Shown: piece by piece, positions 20,794 through 30,171 of the stretch
How the letters are laid out: each line of letters opens with the position of its first letter
Position numbering within the stretch: position 1 is the first letter of the stretch
Assembly: GCA_026419775.2 (NCBI GenBank)
Contig: JAOPGA020000768.1
Location: 62,001 to 126,000, forward strand
Direction of reading: 5' to 3'
DNA: 64,000 bases
DNA from: Acrasis kona
Lineage: Eukaryota > Heterolobosea > Eutetramitea > Acrasida > Acrasidae
Notes under the pieces: generated by a model
What the model was told of the DNA's origin: nothing
The model's database searches: none
What the model saw: the letters and a program-made list of their open reading frames with translations, nothing else
Position numbers and translations under genes: made by a program

Positions 20794-21706
20794 TTAATAT
20801 TCCTCTTCCGAGTTATTCTTTATTTTCTTTTTTTTCTTGGCTTTCTCAGAGTCGTTGACAACTACATCATCGTCCGCTTCTAGTTCTTGTACCTTTTTCT
20901 TCTTCTTGGCTGATTCCTCGCTCTTCTTTTTGGTTGACTTTTTTTCGTCCGATTTCTTCTTTTTTTCAGTTGTCGTCTCCTCAGCATCTGCTGCCTTTTT
21001 CTTCTTGGCTGCTTCCTCTGTCGAATCGTCCTTCTTCTTTGAAGAGACCTTCTTTGCTGGTGCTTCGTCCTCCTTCTTCTTCATGTTTGATATTTTACGT
21101 TCGATTCCAGTCCTAAATTGGTGTTAGACGTTACATCGAAGCGCGAATCTTACTTTGTTCTATCGTTGTATTCGCTGTGTTTTTTGAACTTTTTGGAAAT
21201 TTCATCGGTGTCAAGTCCTTTTTCTAACATTTGCTTTAAGAATTGGCCCTCATCAGTAGTCCACTTTCTACTAGAACTCGAAACCTTCTTGTCCTCCTTG
21301 TCTTCTTTGGTTGACTTTGTTTTTTTGGCTTTTGGTTCTTGCTCTCCTTCTTCTTCTTCTTTAGCGCTTCTCTTTCTCTTTTTTGTTTCATCTGATGCCT
21401 TATCTTTTTTGGTTGATTTTTTAACGACGGGTTTATCTTCTTGTTCCTCTGCTTTCTCGACGGGCACGAAAGCTGTTTGGTCGTTTTTTTTACTCTTTTT
21501 GGCTTTTTTGGTTTCCTTTTTGTCCTCTTCCTCAAAGTGAGAAACATCCTCTTCTTTTTCTTGAGGGTGTAGAAGGGCCTGCTTTAACATCTCTATTCTT
21601 CCATCAATAGAAGCTCTCTCCTCTTCGTATAGTTTGATAAGCTATTGAATTAATGAGTAAAGTATAACAACAAACATACGGCTTGGATGGAGAATTGTTG
21701 AGACAT
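20794..21706 (-). CDS. Lys-rich protein with Myb-like segment
   Basis: Three exons (21680-21706, 21154-21641, 20794-21112) with introns of 38 and 41 nt give 277 residues. The 27-nt first exon encodes MSQQFSIQA. A coiled coil (LIKLYEEERASIDGRIEML) precedes an extremely Lys/Glu/Ser-rich body. A Myb/SANT-like unit spans the last splice: RKWTTDEGQFLKQMLEKGLD...NDRTKTGIERKISNM. The tail is again Lys-rich. It is probably a nuclear, nucleic-acid-associated protein; no orthologue is claimed. It ends 9 bp from the TPR gene's stop. The opposite strand is open too, an antisense effect of the Lys codons. Confidence 0.78.
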
Positions 21707-22189
21707 GACTGTGTTAAATCAATGTATTTGTTTAATCGCAATCCTTTACAATAATATTACAAGATATTCAATACATTTCAAAAAAGAGGGTTTATTGGGT
21801 TTTCACCCTTTACAAGAGGATTAGAGGAAGATCTTCCTCATACTCATTATACATTTCAAAAACGATGAACAACAATCTAAAGAACATGATTTTATTGTTA
21901 ATTAGCTCTTTACATTGGGCGAGAATTAAAATAGCTCGTTTAACCTGACTCATTGTTTTAAATAATGCTTCGAATGTTCCCGGAATATATTGGAATCAAG
22001 GAGATTCTGAGAGATTGACTAAATCAAGCACTGAGTACTCCCCAAGAGCCCATATCCTATAGTTCAATAATTATTACCCATGAATCCCAACAATACGTAT
22101 TGTACCTCAAGATTTTGTTTAGTGTTTTACAATCCTTATTGTTTACAATAACAAGAAAGGCTAAGGTTAGGTCTATTAATAGATGAGAA
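21707..22189. other. intergenic; 16-bp perfect palindrome
   Basis: This divergent spacer between the Lys-rich gene and the membrane-protein gene holds GAGGAAGATCTTCCTC at 21824-21839, a perfect palindrome and possible protein-binding site. No ORF worth calling was seen. Confidence 0.5.
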
Positions 22190-23374
22190 ATGATATCTGC
22201 GAAGATTTCCATCGCTCTTCTGGTCACACTCACCATCACGATCTCAATCATACCAGTACTGGCGAGAAGAAACAGTAAACATGATGAAATAAAAATTCTT
22301 TCCAGAGTATTGGACGACGATTTGATGTTTAACATTATAACAACACCAATGGTGACGCAAAAGAAACATGTAAACACAACGAGAAAAATAACATCACCAA
22401 TCATTACTGATCAAGAATCAATGTACCTTCTTCAAACTCTCGTTTGGACCATCATATCCTTTTTTGTGATTTGGGCCATCATACAATTATTTACAAAGTT
22501 CATAACATATGTGGAGTACGGTGATACAAGATACTTGGAAAGGTTAACTATTCAACTAAAGGTGTTTGATTTGCTAAGATTATCTTACAATTCTAACCAC
22601 TCTGATGTTCAACGCAAAATCAATGTGTACTTTTTAAAAGGAGCCACATATCCATTTATTATACTTGTAAATCTTATACCAATGTCCATCATATTATTCT
22701 CGACGGATAACACCCTGAATTACTACAAAATTATGTTTATAGATATGGGTAGGGTTGCTACGGTGTTCATCATGTGTATGTTTGTGTTTGAACTAATTTA
22801 TAGATCTAGGACAATGTGGTTGACCATACTTCATCACTGGTTTGCAATCGGCAATTGTATTATGCTTTTGTTATGGAAGATGGATAATCTCGCTTACTTT
22901 AAGATTATAGTCGTGTACGGAGGATTCATGCTTTTGGAAGGACTTGAAATGTACATTATGATCTTTTTCAGAGCGTTTGGAGATAAAAAGGCATTAGAAG
23001 ATCCAGATGTTCAACAAAGAATGACAAGAATACTGGATTTATCGAACAGTAGGTTGACAACTAAAACAGTGAATAGCACTTTTGCAGAGTACAGAAGACC
23101 AGTGACCAAATCCATCTTGTTCTTGTTGATTTTCGATACTATTTGTAAGGTTAGCCAACAGATCATCATACTTGTCATGATCATTCTAAACTGGCATCAG
23201 TTTGATGCTGACTTAAAAGTTACACTGGTGGTTTCATATATCATCTTCTTTATTGCACAAGCATATGGTCCTTATGTATTCTATTTAATGTATAAAAGAC
23301 TAAAGTTTATTATCAAGAATAAAAACTTGGACAATCAAGAAAGCCTTCTAGATCACTACACAAAAGTTGCGTAA
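22190..23374 (+). CDS. multipass membrane protein, TLC-like
   Basis: The single exon encodes 394 residues. A signal peptide (ISIALLVTLTITISIIPVLA) is followed by a short lumenal stretch with Asn-Thr-Thr and about seven hydrophobic helices (VWTIISFFVIWAIIQLF, PFIILVNLIPMSIILF, ATVFIMCMFVFELIY, IVVYGGFMLLEGLEMYIMIFF, SILFLLIFDTI, VTLVVSYIIFFIAQAY). The segment MFVFELIYRSRTMWLTILHH with a double His recalls the TRAM-LAG1-CLN8 (TLC) fold, a lipid-binding or ceramide-synthase-like scaffold. The assignment is tentative; the C-terminus is cytosolic and basic. Confidence 0.7.
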   Translation: MISAKISIALLVTLTITISIIPVLARRNSKHDEIKILSRVLDDDLMFNIITTPMVTQKKHVNTTRKITSPIITDQESMYLLQTLVWTIISFFVIWAIIQLFTKFITYVEYGDTRYLERLTIQLKVFDLLRLSYNSNHSDVQRKINVYFLKGATYPFIILVNLIPMSIILFSTDNTLNYYKIMFIDMGRVATVFIMCMFVFELIYRSRTMWLTILHHWFAIGNCIMLLLWKMDNLAYFKIIVVYGGFMLLEGLEMYIMIFFRAFGDKKALEDPDVQQRMTRILDLSNSRLTTKTVNSTFAEYRRPVTKSILFLLIFDTICKVSQQIIILVMIILNWHQFDADLKVTLVVSYIIFFIAQAYGPYVFYLMYKRLKFIIKNKNLDNQESLLDHYTKVA

Positions 23375-23815
23375 AGACACAAAAGACGCCAATAAACTTG
23401 AACATCTTGTTAAATTAGTTGTATTTGTAGAGTTAATGTCATACATGACAAATTGTAAGTTTAATGGTCTGCCGCCTCAAATATTCTAAAGATTGCATCC
23501 TTGTCATGGACAACAAAAAACCCAAAAGATCTTGATGAACAAACATTTCAAGATAAGCTTTTTGATGCACATAACCATTTGGAGGACCCCAACCAAAATA
23601 GGGATGGGATGATTTAACACTAGCAACAGCAGGTTATGAATTTATTGTTAAATAACTCATTTCGTTGACTCTAATGTGTTGGTCGTTAATGTAACTCCCC
23701 CGCTAGACATTGGTGTCTCGCTCCAAGGTAGACATTGTAACTCTCCCTTGAGATACTTGACGAAAATGTTAATAATCCCTAATTCATAAATTTGTTCGTG
23801 CTTTACTCTCAAAAC
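23375..23815. other. intergenic with imperfect short repeats
   Basis: This is the 3' flank of the membrane-protein gene. TAGACATTG occurs at 23704-23712 and 23729-23737, each next to a GTAACTC-C-rich element at 23691 and 23737. No ORF is supported. Confidence 0.4.
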
Positions 23816-24025
23816 CTAATCCATATTCATGATGATCTCCGAAAGCAGGCGACTTATATCACCCATCTGCCGTTGCCATTCTTGAGTACGAGCAATGTAA
23901 GACTTTTGACGATTTTTCCGAAAGATAAGTCTCACGTCCTCCTTGCTTCTTTTTAGTGTTAAAGAACTCCTGTTCTCTTTCAACCCGCTGTCATGATTCT
24001 TAGAGGTCATGAGATATAACACCAT
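23816..24025 (-). CDS. small charged hypothetical protein
   Basis: The ATG at 24025 opens 69 codons. The product is basic and helical, with a heptad-like C-terminus (EWQRQMGDISRLLSEIIMNM). No family is recognised and no intron or extension was found. It may be a real micro-protein or a chance ORF; the non-random hydrophobic spacing at the end is the only support. Confidence 0.35.
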   Translation of the reverse strand: MVLYLMTSKNHDSGLKENRSSLTLKRSKEDVRLIFRKNRQKSYIARTQEWQRQMGDISRLLSEIIMNMD

Positions 24026-24285
24026 TTTGTAAAGGACAAGTGAAAAAGACTTTTATTATTACATGAATATAATACCGTTGGTGAAGTCTCTTGAAAGAAG
24101 GGCGACTCTTTCTTCGCCTATCGTTCACCCTTCTACGAACCGTTTCGGAAGATTAGGTTTTCCCTTTCACCTTTCCTAGTAATACAATCAATGAACTGTC
24201 AAGTGGGTGGAAGGTCCCTAATCGTCCTGTTTGGCGATCGCTTGACATTTTCAATTGACGTTTAACGTGCGCTACCAACAAAACA

Positions 24286-26157
24286 ATGTCCTCCCTAATG
24301 CTCAATGGCTCAACGCCGGTCACACCAATATCAACGACATCGGAGACGCCATTTGGAAGCTTACACACTCCTAGATTAGTGCACATCAACAGCAGCGATG
24401 TGAAGAAGAGAAGATCAATCATTAGCGACATTCAATCAAGTACGAACGTCATGAAGTCTAGATTCGAGAACAAGAAGGCATTTCACAAACTATGCTCGCT
24501 TTGCGTATTATTACCAGCTGCGTACGTTGCTCAGGTCGTTTTCATCGTTGCCATCGTATGGGCCATTGGATTTTCCGTTTCCACGGTCAGCGTCTCGTCG
24601 CTCGCCAATCGACTACAAGATCAAATCAGTTCCAGCATCCTTCAACAATGCTCCTTGATTTTATCGACGCCGCCAGTAATCAATTCCATGATGGTGACAC
24701 AACTCGCTGCCAACAAGAACCAACGCACCAACGATTCCAACAGAATTCTGCTGGCCCAATCGCTGTTAGGGGTCATCAACGCACCAGCATTTGCAGGAGC
24801 CAAGCCGAACATTAATTCAGTTTACATGGGCACACCTTTGGACGAGATGTACTTTCTAGGTGTGATTGGGAACGGAATCATTTATAGACAGAGGGTAGCG
24901 AATGCATCCGTCATGTACAATTACGACGCCAACAACGTGACGGGAGAAATCACGAGCGGAGCGTACGATCCTAATCCTAATTATTATAGTTCGCAGAGAC
25001 CATGGTTCGTACAATGTGCAGCCGAACGTAAAGCAGTGTGGACCGATTTATACGTGGACGCATTCACGGGGCTCATCACGCTCACATCCGCCGCTCCATT
25101 CTACTTTGATGGAGAATTAAAAGCAGTGGTGGCCATCGACTATAGCACCGCCGCCATGCATGAATACCTAAAACAACTCAACACCACCGCCAATGGCATT
25201 TCGCTCATCGTGGATAAGTACGGCTACCTAGTGGGAACATCATCTGGATCCATCACGGATGATAATTTCAACAAGGTACATGCCAACGCAACCAACAACC
25301 CAATCGTAAGGAATGTAATCAAATCGTTACAGGTTCGATACGGTCACTCCATACAAGGCGCCACAAGAAGCAGTTTGAAATTAATGGTTGGTGATTTTTA
25401 TTACTGGGTTCAAATTTCTAGTTTCGACAGCGAACAGATTGGTTGGAGAGTGATTTCAATCATTCCCGACAATGACATCATGGAACAAGTGTATCAGAGC
25501 ATAGGAATAACGATTGGTGCCACCATTGTTGCGTTGGTCTTTTTCGTAGTGGTGTCGTTGCTGATGGCATCGGGCGTGGTGTTTCCGTTGAGAAGGTTGG
25601 ATCTACAAATGAAACAAGTCAGCGGTGCTTCCTTTGAACAATCTCATCATGGATATTCCATCCTGTGGGAAATTAGAAACATTCAATATTCATTTTACAT
25701 GATGGTCAAGGCGTTGAATGTGGTGGTGAACCGCATCATGAGTCAAGATGTAAAGTTACGCGCTTGTATCGATGCCGTTCCGTATTATATCGTCGTCATA
25801 TCCTCCAATGGTAGAATCATCCGCACGAACGCTCCGTTCGATCAAGTTTTTGATGAACCGTCCAAACACACTTTGATTCAAGATTTTTTTTTGGACCAAC
25901 AGGGAGAATTTTATAAATTTGTAACGAGTTTACAAACTGTGATGATTGGTAAAAATAATATTTCTATTCCAGTGGAACTTGTTGTAAAGAATTTAAGTGG
26001 TGGTTCGAATAGTCATTTGGGAGATGATAGCGAAGAGGAGTATATGATTTTGATTCAAGATAGACAGTCGTCGTCGTCGTCGTCGAGTCAACAAGAGGAT
26101 ACCACTCAGCAGCAGTCATTGTCGTCTTCGATTCAACAGGAGGATACAATGTTGTAG
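24286..26157 (+). CDS. Cache-HAMP-PAS transmembrane sensor lacking an output domain
   Basis: The single exon encodes 623 residues. A 70-residue cytosolic N-terminus is followed by TM1 (about 72-97), an extracellular region of about 300 residues with dCache traits (RQRVANASVMYNYD, SSQRPWFVQCAAERKAVWTD, ITLTSAAPFYFDGELKAVVAIDY), TM2 (about 403-432, ITIGATIVALVFFVVVSLLM), a HAMP-like linker (VFPLRRLDLQMKQVSG) and a PAS-like unit (ACIDAVPYYIVVISSNGRII). It ends in Ser/Gln low complexity. In heteroloboseans and bacteria such inputs usually precede cyclase, kinase or methyl-accepting domains; none is present here and a stop closes the frame. Ligand unknown. Confidence 0.85.
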   Translation: MSSLMLNGSTPVTPISTTSETPFGSLHTPRLVHINSSDVKKRRSIISDIQSSTNVMKSRFENKKAFHKLCSLCVLLPAAYVAQVVFIVAIVWAIGFSVSTVSVSSLANRLQDQISSSILQQCSLILSTPPVINSMMVTQLAANKNQRTNDSNRILLAQSLLGVINAPAFAGAKPNINSVYMGTPLDEMYFLGVIGNGIIYRQRVANASVMYNYDANNVTGEITSGAYDPNPNYYSSQRPWFVQCAAERKAVWTDLYVDAFTGLITLTSAAPFYFDGELKAVVAIDYSTAAMHEYLKQLNTTANGISLIVDKYGYLVGTSSGSITDDNFNKVHANATNNPIVRNVIKSLQVRYGHSIQGATRSSLKLMVGDFYYWVQISSFDSEQIGWRVISIIPDNDIMEQVYQSIGITIGATIVALVFFVVVSLLMASGVVFPLRRLDLQMKQVSGASFEQSHHGYSILWEIRNIQYSFYMMVKALNVVVNRIMSQDVKLRACIDAVPYYIVVISSNGRIIRTNAPFDQVFDEPSKHTLIQDFFLDQQGEFYKFVTSLQTVMIGKNNISIPVELVVKNLSGGSNSHLGDDSEEEYMILIQDRQSSSSSSSQQEDTTQQQSLSSSIQQEDTML

Positions 26158-26251
26158 AGCTTGTGGTTGTGTAAAGAATTTTGGAAACAATGATATTTGT
26201 TGCTGTGTAAGAATCAAATAAAAAAGAATTAGTGATCATTGTAATAGAATT

Positions 26252-26872
26252 TTATTCATCAACAATATCCACGACGTGCACAAGAGGATGGAATACTTTT
26301 GCTTCGCCTTTTACGAGTACTTGTTGAGTTTCCTCATTTACACATATTGTTTCGAAAACAAAAATGTTCTTTTTATCGGACCTAGGACTCTTGAACGCTT
26401 GTGTAAGTTTGACTTTTGCGGTAACTGTGTCTCCCAAGTAGGCTGGCTTTTCAAATTTGAAAGTTTGGTTGAGGTAAATGGAACCAGGACCAGGTAGTTT
26501 GGTACCGGCCACTGTGCTTATGAGTCCCCCGAGTAGCATTCCGTGTACAACTCTCTTTTTAAAAATACCTTGCTCCTTTGCAAACTCCTCAGAGAAGTGC
26601 AGGGGGTTATAATCCTTAAAATTTAATGCATACTCAAATCAAACAGTTACCCCAACTACTTGAGCAAATTTTTCTAGATCCTCCTCCGTAAATTTATGTG
26701 TGTGGCTTGATTCATCTCCAATTTTAATAACCTTGCTCTCTCTCCTAAATTTCATCGACTTAGATAATGTCATTCACTCAACATACCCCTCGGTGTGATC
26801 AACAAATTTATTCTCAGAGTACAGACGAGTTATCCCTTGGTATTTGGTGAACCTCCTCAATATTGGTAGCAT
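26252..26872 (-). CDS. MaoC-like hot-dog hydratase (mitochondrial)
   Basis: Three exons (26787-26872, 26651-26744, 26252-26614) with introns of 42 and 36 nt encode 180 residues. The N-terminus MLPILRRFTKYQGITRLYSE looks mitochondrial. The MaoC signature is built across the second splice: FTEEDLEKFAQVVG joined to DYNPLHFSEEFAKEQ, the Asp/His hydratase motif, then VVHGMLLGGLIS. The C-terminus holds YLGDTVTAKVKL. Family members hydrate trans-2-enoyl thioesters; the mitochondrial FASII enzyme HTD2/RPP14-like is the closest logic, especially given the ACP gene here. Chain-length specificity cannot be told. Confidence 0.92.
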
Positions 26873-26997
26873 TTTTCTCCTTGTTAGTATTGATAGTTGT
26901 AAAGAAAGGTTTTTTTATTTTGATTGAATATAAATCTAAACTAGATTAACTGGTAAATGTGACAATCCCAAGTGCTTTTTCTTTCCTGTGCATATAA

Positions 26998-27264
26998 ATG
27001 AAAATGCCGCAGTTGCCACTACAAATACATTTAAACACAATAATTCGTTTCCCTTCTGTGACGTTGTCTTTCAAAAAATCAAGACGGGCTTACGCCCTAG
27101 AGCAGTTAGGACTGCAACTAGAGGACATGTGCAGGTGGCAGAACCTTGCCAAGCATATTTGCAACGCAACGCATTCTGGCAGGAAGGGTTGGAATGGAAG
27201 ATTGCGTTCAAGCACTAGAAAACTTTCGTTTGCACCGTGGAAATTTGACATACATCAGATTTAA
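26998..27264 (+). CDS. small basic hypothetical protein
   Basis: The ATG at 26998 opens 88 codons whose composition is more G+C-rich than the flanks. The product is basic (KKSRRAYALEQLGLQLEDMC, SGRKGWNGRLRSSTRKLS) with an N-terminus that could target mitochondria. A second frame at 26988-27218 overlaps but reads less like protein. The gene would share a 125-bp divergent promoter with the MaoC-like gene and converge on the ICMT-like gene. No family recognised. Confidence 0.45.
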   Translation: MKMPQLPLQIHLNTIIRFPSVTLSFKKSRRAYALEQLGLQLEDMCRWQNLAKHICNATHSGRKGWNGRLRSSTRKLSFAPWKFDIHQI

Positions 27265-27329
27265 TACATGAAAGCGGCTGTAATTATCAACAACTAAAAC
27301 TTTTTTGAAGTACAATTTTATTAACACAT

Positions 27330-28013
27330 CTACAGAATAAACGGTAGGAACTTGTTGGTTTTCTTCTTATACTCTTTGTACTCCGCTTTGAAGTGCCTCT
27401 CCATTGTGTCCTCTTCAATCTTCACCCTCTTGCTGATGAAAATGAATATAATTATAATGTTAAGTATTGGTACGGACCAATGCGCTAAAATATCAACAAT
27501 GGACGGTCTGACGAAACAGAGTAGCCAGTCTGTTCTTTTAAACATCATGTAAATGCCACTCACGATGAAGAAAAGTGCGGTGTATGAGGGATGACGAACA
27601 TAAGCATAAGGACCACTTTTCACAAGCTCGTGTTTTGGTAAAATCGCAACATCAAAAGTGAAAAAGGATCCCAAAGTATAAAAGCACCACAGTCTTAGTA
27701 GAGATCCAAATGTTGCGAAAATTACTCCAAGCATTTGCATGTTACTCAAGCGCAACGATGAGTGTAGGCCCGTTGGGCAAACGGTGTTCAAGAGAGGTGA
27801 ATTAACATGCTGAAGTACCATCAACAAGGAATATATTATTGTCACTATTGTTAAAATGAACCTCACAATTGGTAGTGAGATGTTCTTCATAAATATAATA
27901 AATCTCCCCTCGTTAATTTCTGGATCTTCCTTCTGCTTGTTCGGGTTAATCAGTGCCTTGCATGTTGTGTAGTCAGCCACGATCAGTAAAATCAAATCAA
28001 GAAGCATATGCAT
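27330..28013 (-). CDS. isoprenylcysteine methyltransferase-family membrane enzyme
   Basis: The 227-residue single-exon ORF has about five membrane helices. The C-terminal half carries the ICMT/PEMT signature LVKSGPYAYVRHPSYTALFF, with the RHP-x-Y cofactor motif, and VKIEEDTMERHFKAEYKEYKKK, where RHP and the E-E-D region bind S-adenosylmethionine in solved relatives. Members methylate prenylated CaaX proteins or lipids at the ER. The prenyl-protein role fits but is not proven: the NnrU/PEMT branch shares the fold. Start ATG 28013 (MHMLLDLILL). Confidence 0.85.
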   Translation of the reverse strand: MHMLLDLILLIVADYTTCKALINPNKQKEDPEINEGRFIIFMKNISLPIVRFILTIVTIIYSLLMVLQHVNSPLLNTVCPTGLHSSLRLSNMQMLGVIFATFGSLLRLWCFYTLGSFFTFDVAILPKHELVKSGPYAYVRHPSYTALFFIVSGIYMMFKRTDWLLCFVRPSIVDILAHWSVPILNIIIIFIFISKRVKIEEDTMERHFKAEYKEYKKKTNKFLPFIL

Positions 28014-29452
28014 ATATCCAGAAGTGGGTTGTATTTGTTGGTGATAAAAATGTTACTCCAACTTCTTTGTAAGAGCAAACTATGTCAAATAAAAAACAAG
28101 AGGTCATAGGTCTGTTCGTTGCGATATCATTTTTTAAGTGATGACAACAAGTATAGCAACCCAATACTTATCATTAAAAATTGTGATTTGGACTGGCGAA
28201 GTGCAGAAACCCTTTGCCGAGTCTCTAGCTGTTTACAAGGATAATGATTGTTGGCTCCAACGAAGAGTTAAATCAAAGTATATGAAAATGTATCTTGGGT
28301 GGAGAGATCAACCAAGAAAAATCATTGGGAACCACGTCAGGTCGGCCAGTAAATCAACCCACTAACCAACAAAATGAGTCCACGAGACGAGGTCCGCTCC
28401 TGTTAAAATATTGGATTCCATCCACGACTGCCACGTAGTCAGCATGTTGACACGCGGGTGATGACCTGAACCACTTTTGATTGAACAAATATGCTTCTGA
28501 CTCTTGTTCCGTCTTTTGAAGATCGAAACCGCACGGACGTAGAATGATTCGCTCAGGGTTTGCTTTTGATGGGGAATGTCCACGCTGGGGATAGCTAGTT
28601 GTGATGAAGGATGAGAATCACCTGCTTTTATGATTAGCTCAGGTGTCCAGTGACCGATCGTGAATACTGGCGACAGCTATTCCAGAAAAGCAACGTTAGG
28701 GGCGCTCTTTGTTGTTTGCTTGTAATGTTGACCAATTAATAGACATTGATCAAATTGCCTCTAGAGTCGCTTTTGCAATTTCCGCTTGCTCGGCCATTTC
28801 TAATTGCTCTCCGACTGATATAACCTCTTTGAGAACGTCACTTAACCTGTTTGTCAATCTCTAAACTATCCATAGCCGTTGTTGGTGCACCTGTTAATTT
28901 TGGGAGGTAATGATGTCTTGTGGGATATAAATTGCACTCATGCTCCTTCCAACCAAAATTATTCTATTCTGGTCTTTTAGTGTTTAAATTAATTGAATCG
29001 CAATCTGTTCTAATTGTGCAACAGTTTCAGTGGCAGAGGGCAGCAATGTCACAACTCTAACTGTGGCAGTAAGTGCAGTTACCGGCGTTCTAAGCATTTT
29101 ATGCTCAACAAGAGTCTTCAAAATTGTTTGGGTGTTGTAAACAGAACAGAACAGACAAAGAACAAGAAATCTAACACATTTTTATTATTGTACACTACCC
29201 ATCAGAAATATAGAGAATCACCACTATCATAATTATCCAAACGATCATGATAATCACCACTATCATAAACATACAAATTTAGGGCTCTTACCGGGTGCCC
29301 GATAAGGATTCAACGGATGCTATGTTTATATGTAAGCATCAACACTACATACTCAGATTTTGTTGTTGAGTTTTGATTATCGGATAAAACTCAACTTTGT
29401 CAGGGCAATAGAACAATCAAAAAAATTAGTTTATATCATGTGCTAGTGGTGT
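28014..29452. other. gene-poor interval
   Basis: This is the longest stretch without a sound gene in the window. Its middle holds coding-like but interrupted minus-strand frames, listed separately; the ends show only A+T-rich DNA. A 75-codon plus ORF at 28141-28365 is unconvincing. Confidence 0.5.
28170..29160 (-). pseudogene. decayed protein-coding region, family unknown
   Basis: Two minus-strand blocks read like protein. One is open for over 100 codons from about 28680 to 28362 (LSPVFTIGHWTPELIIKAGD, SHPSSQLAIPSVDIPH, SFYVRAVSIFKRR). The other, 29160-28750, stays in one register through several stops (RTPVTALTATVRVVTLLPSA, NRLSDVLKEVISVGEQLEMA). No GT-AG pairs of the local type bridge them well. 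I read this as a dead host gene, or two; I cannot name the family and saw nothing that ties it to a mobile element. An unrecognised multi-exon gene remains possible. Confidence 0.35.
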
Positions 29453-30020
29453 TCAGTACTTTGATCCGATAAGAGCCCTATACAAATTCATTCTATAATT
29501 TCTTCTAAAACCACTCTTTCTACTTTTAATCTTGACAACCCCACAGTTCTCTACATTATCAAGTAATTTGTTCACATTTATAGATGACGCCACAGCAATC
29601 AAACTCAAAGCCGCTTGAGCTTCACTCTGATCTGGTGAAAAATTTATACTCTCTATGATCAACACTCTTCCAAACAAGGGTAGACAATAATGGTAATTGC
29701 TGTACCACCGTTGTATATCGAGCGTTGGAGAGCAGAAATCTGTACCAATGTTATCAAGTTGATCTATTGATAATATTTTAATGGATGTTTTTCGAGACTG
29801 GTTCCATCGATTCGATGTGTTTTCAAAAGAGAAAGACTCTCGAGTGATGGGTGGCAATTGTGATTTATGTATTAACAAACCCTATGTTTTTAAGTGAGGC
29901 ACAACCTCTTATCATTCATCATGCTGTGTCGTTATTTACATGCCGCGATTGAAGAATCAAGCTCTCAATTGCAATGTTTTTTCTTGTTGCTCTGTAAAGG
30001 TTACGACCAATTAAGTTCAT
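29453..30020 (-). CDS. orphan protein, two exons
   Basis: Exon 29940-30020 (27 codons, MNLIGRNLYRATRKNIAIES) joins in phase 0 to 29453-29881 across a 58-nt intron, giving 169 residues. The large exon has no ATG near its start, which is why the upstream exon is needed. The product is basic at both ends, with a folded-looking middle (DIQRWYSNYHYCLPLFGRVL, SEAQAALSLIAVASSINVNK). The C-terminus (RRNYRMNLYRALIGSKY) echoes the N-terminal NLIGRNLYRA. A small mitochondrial protein is possible; no family recognised. Confidence 0.6.
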
Positions 30021-30171
30021 AGTTCTGAGTACTTCCCTTTTCCGTAAATACCTAAATACAATGAATCATCTGGTATGTCTTCGTCATTGATGAATAATTA
30101 TGTATATATTCCCATACCAGAGAATAGCAGAATGTAATCAAAAAAATAAATAGTTTTATTTGTTTGTTTAT

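Noticed and set aside
20837-21127. Ser-rich plus-strand ORF with poly-Phe runs
   Set aside because: It is the complement of the Lys/Glu-rich gene on the minus strand; runs of TTC and TCC come from GAA and AAG codons.
28170-29160. Retroelement or virus-like remnant
   Set aside because: No reverse transcriptase, integrase, capsid or terminal repeat was recognised; only anonymous coding-like blocks are present.
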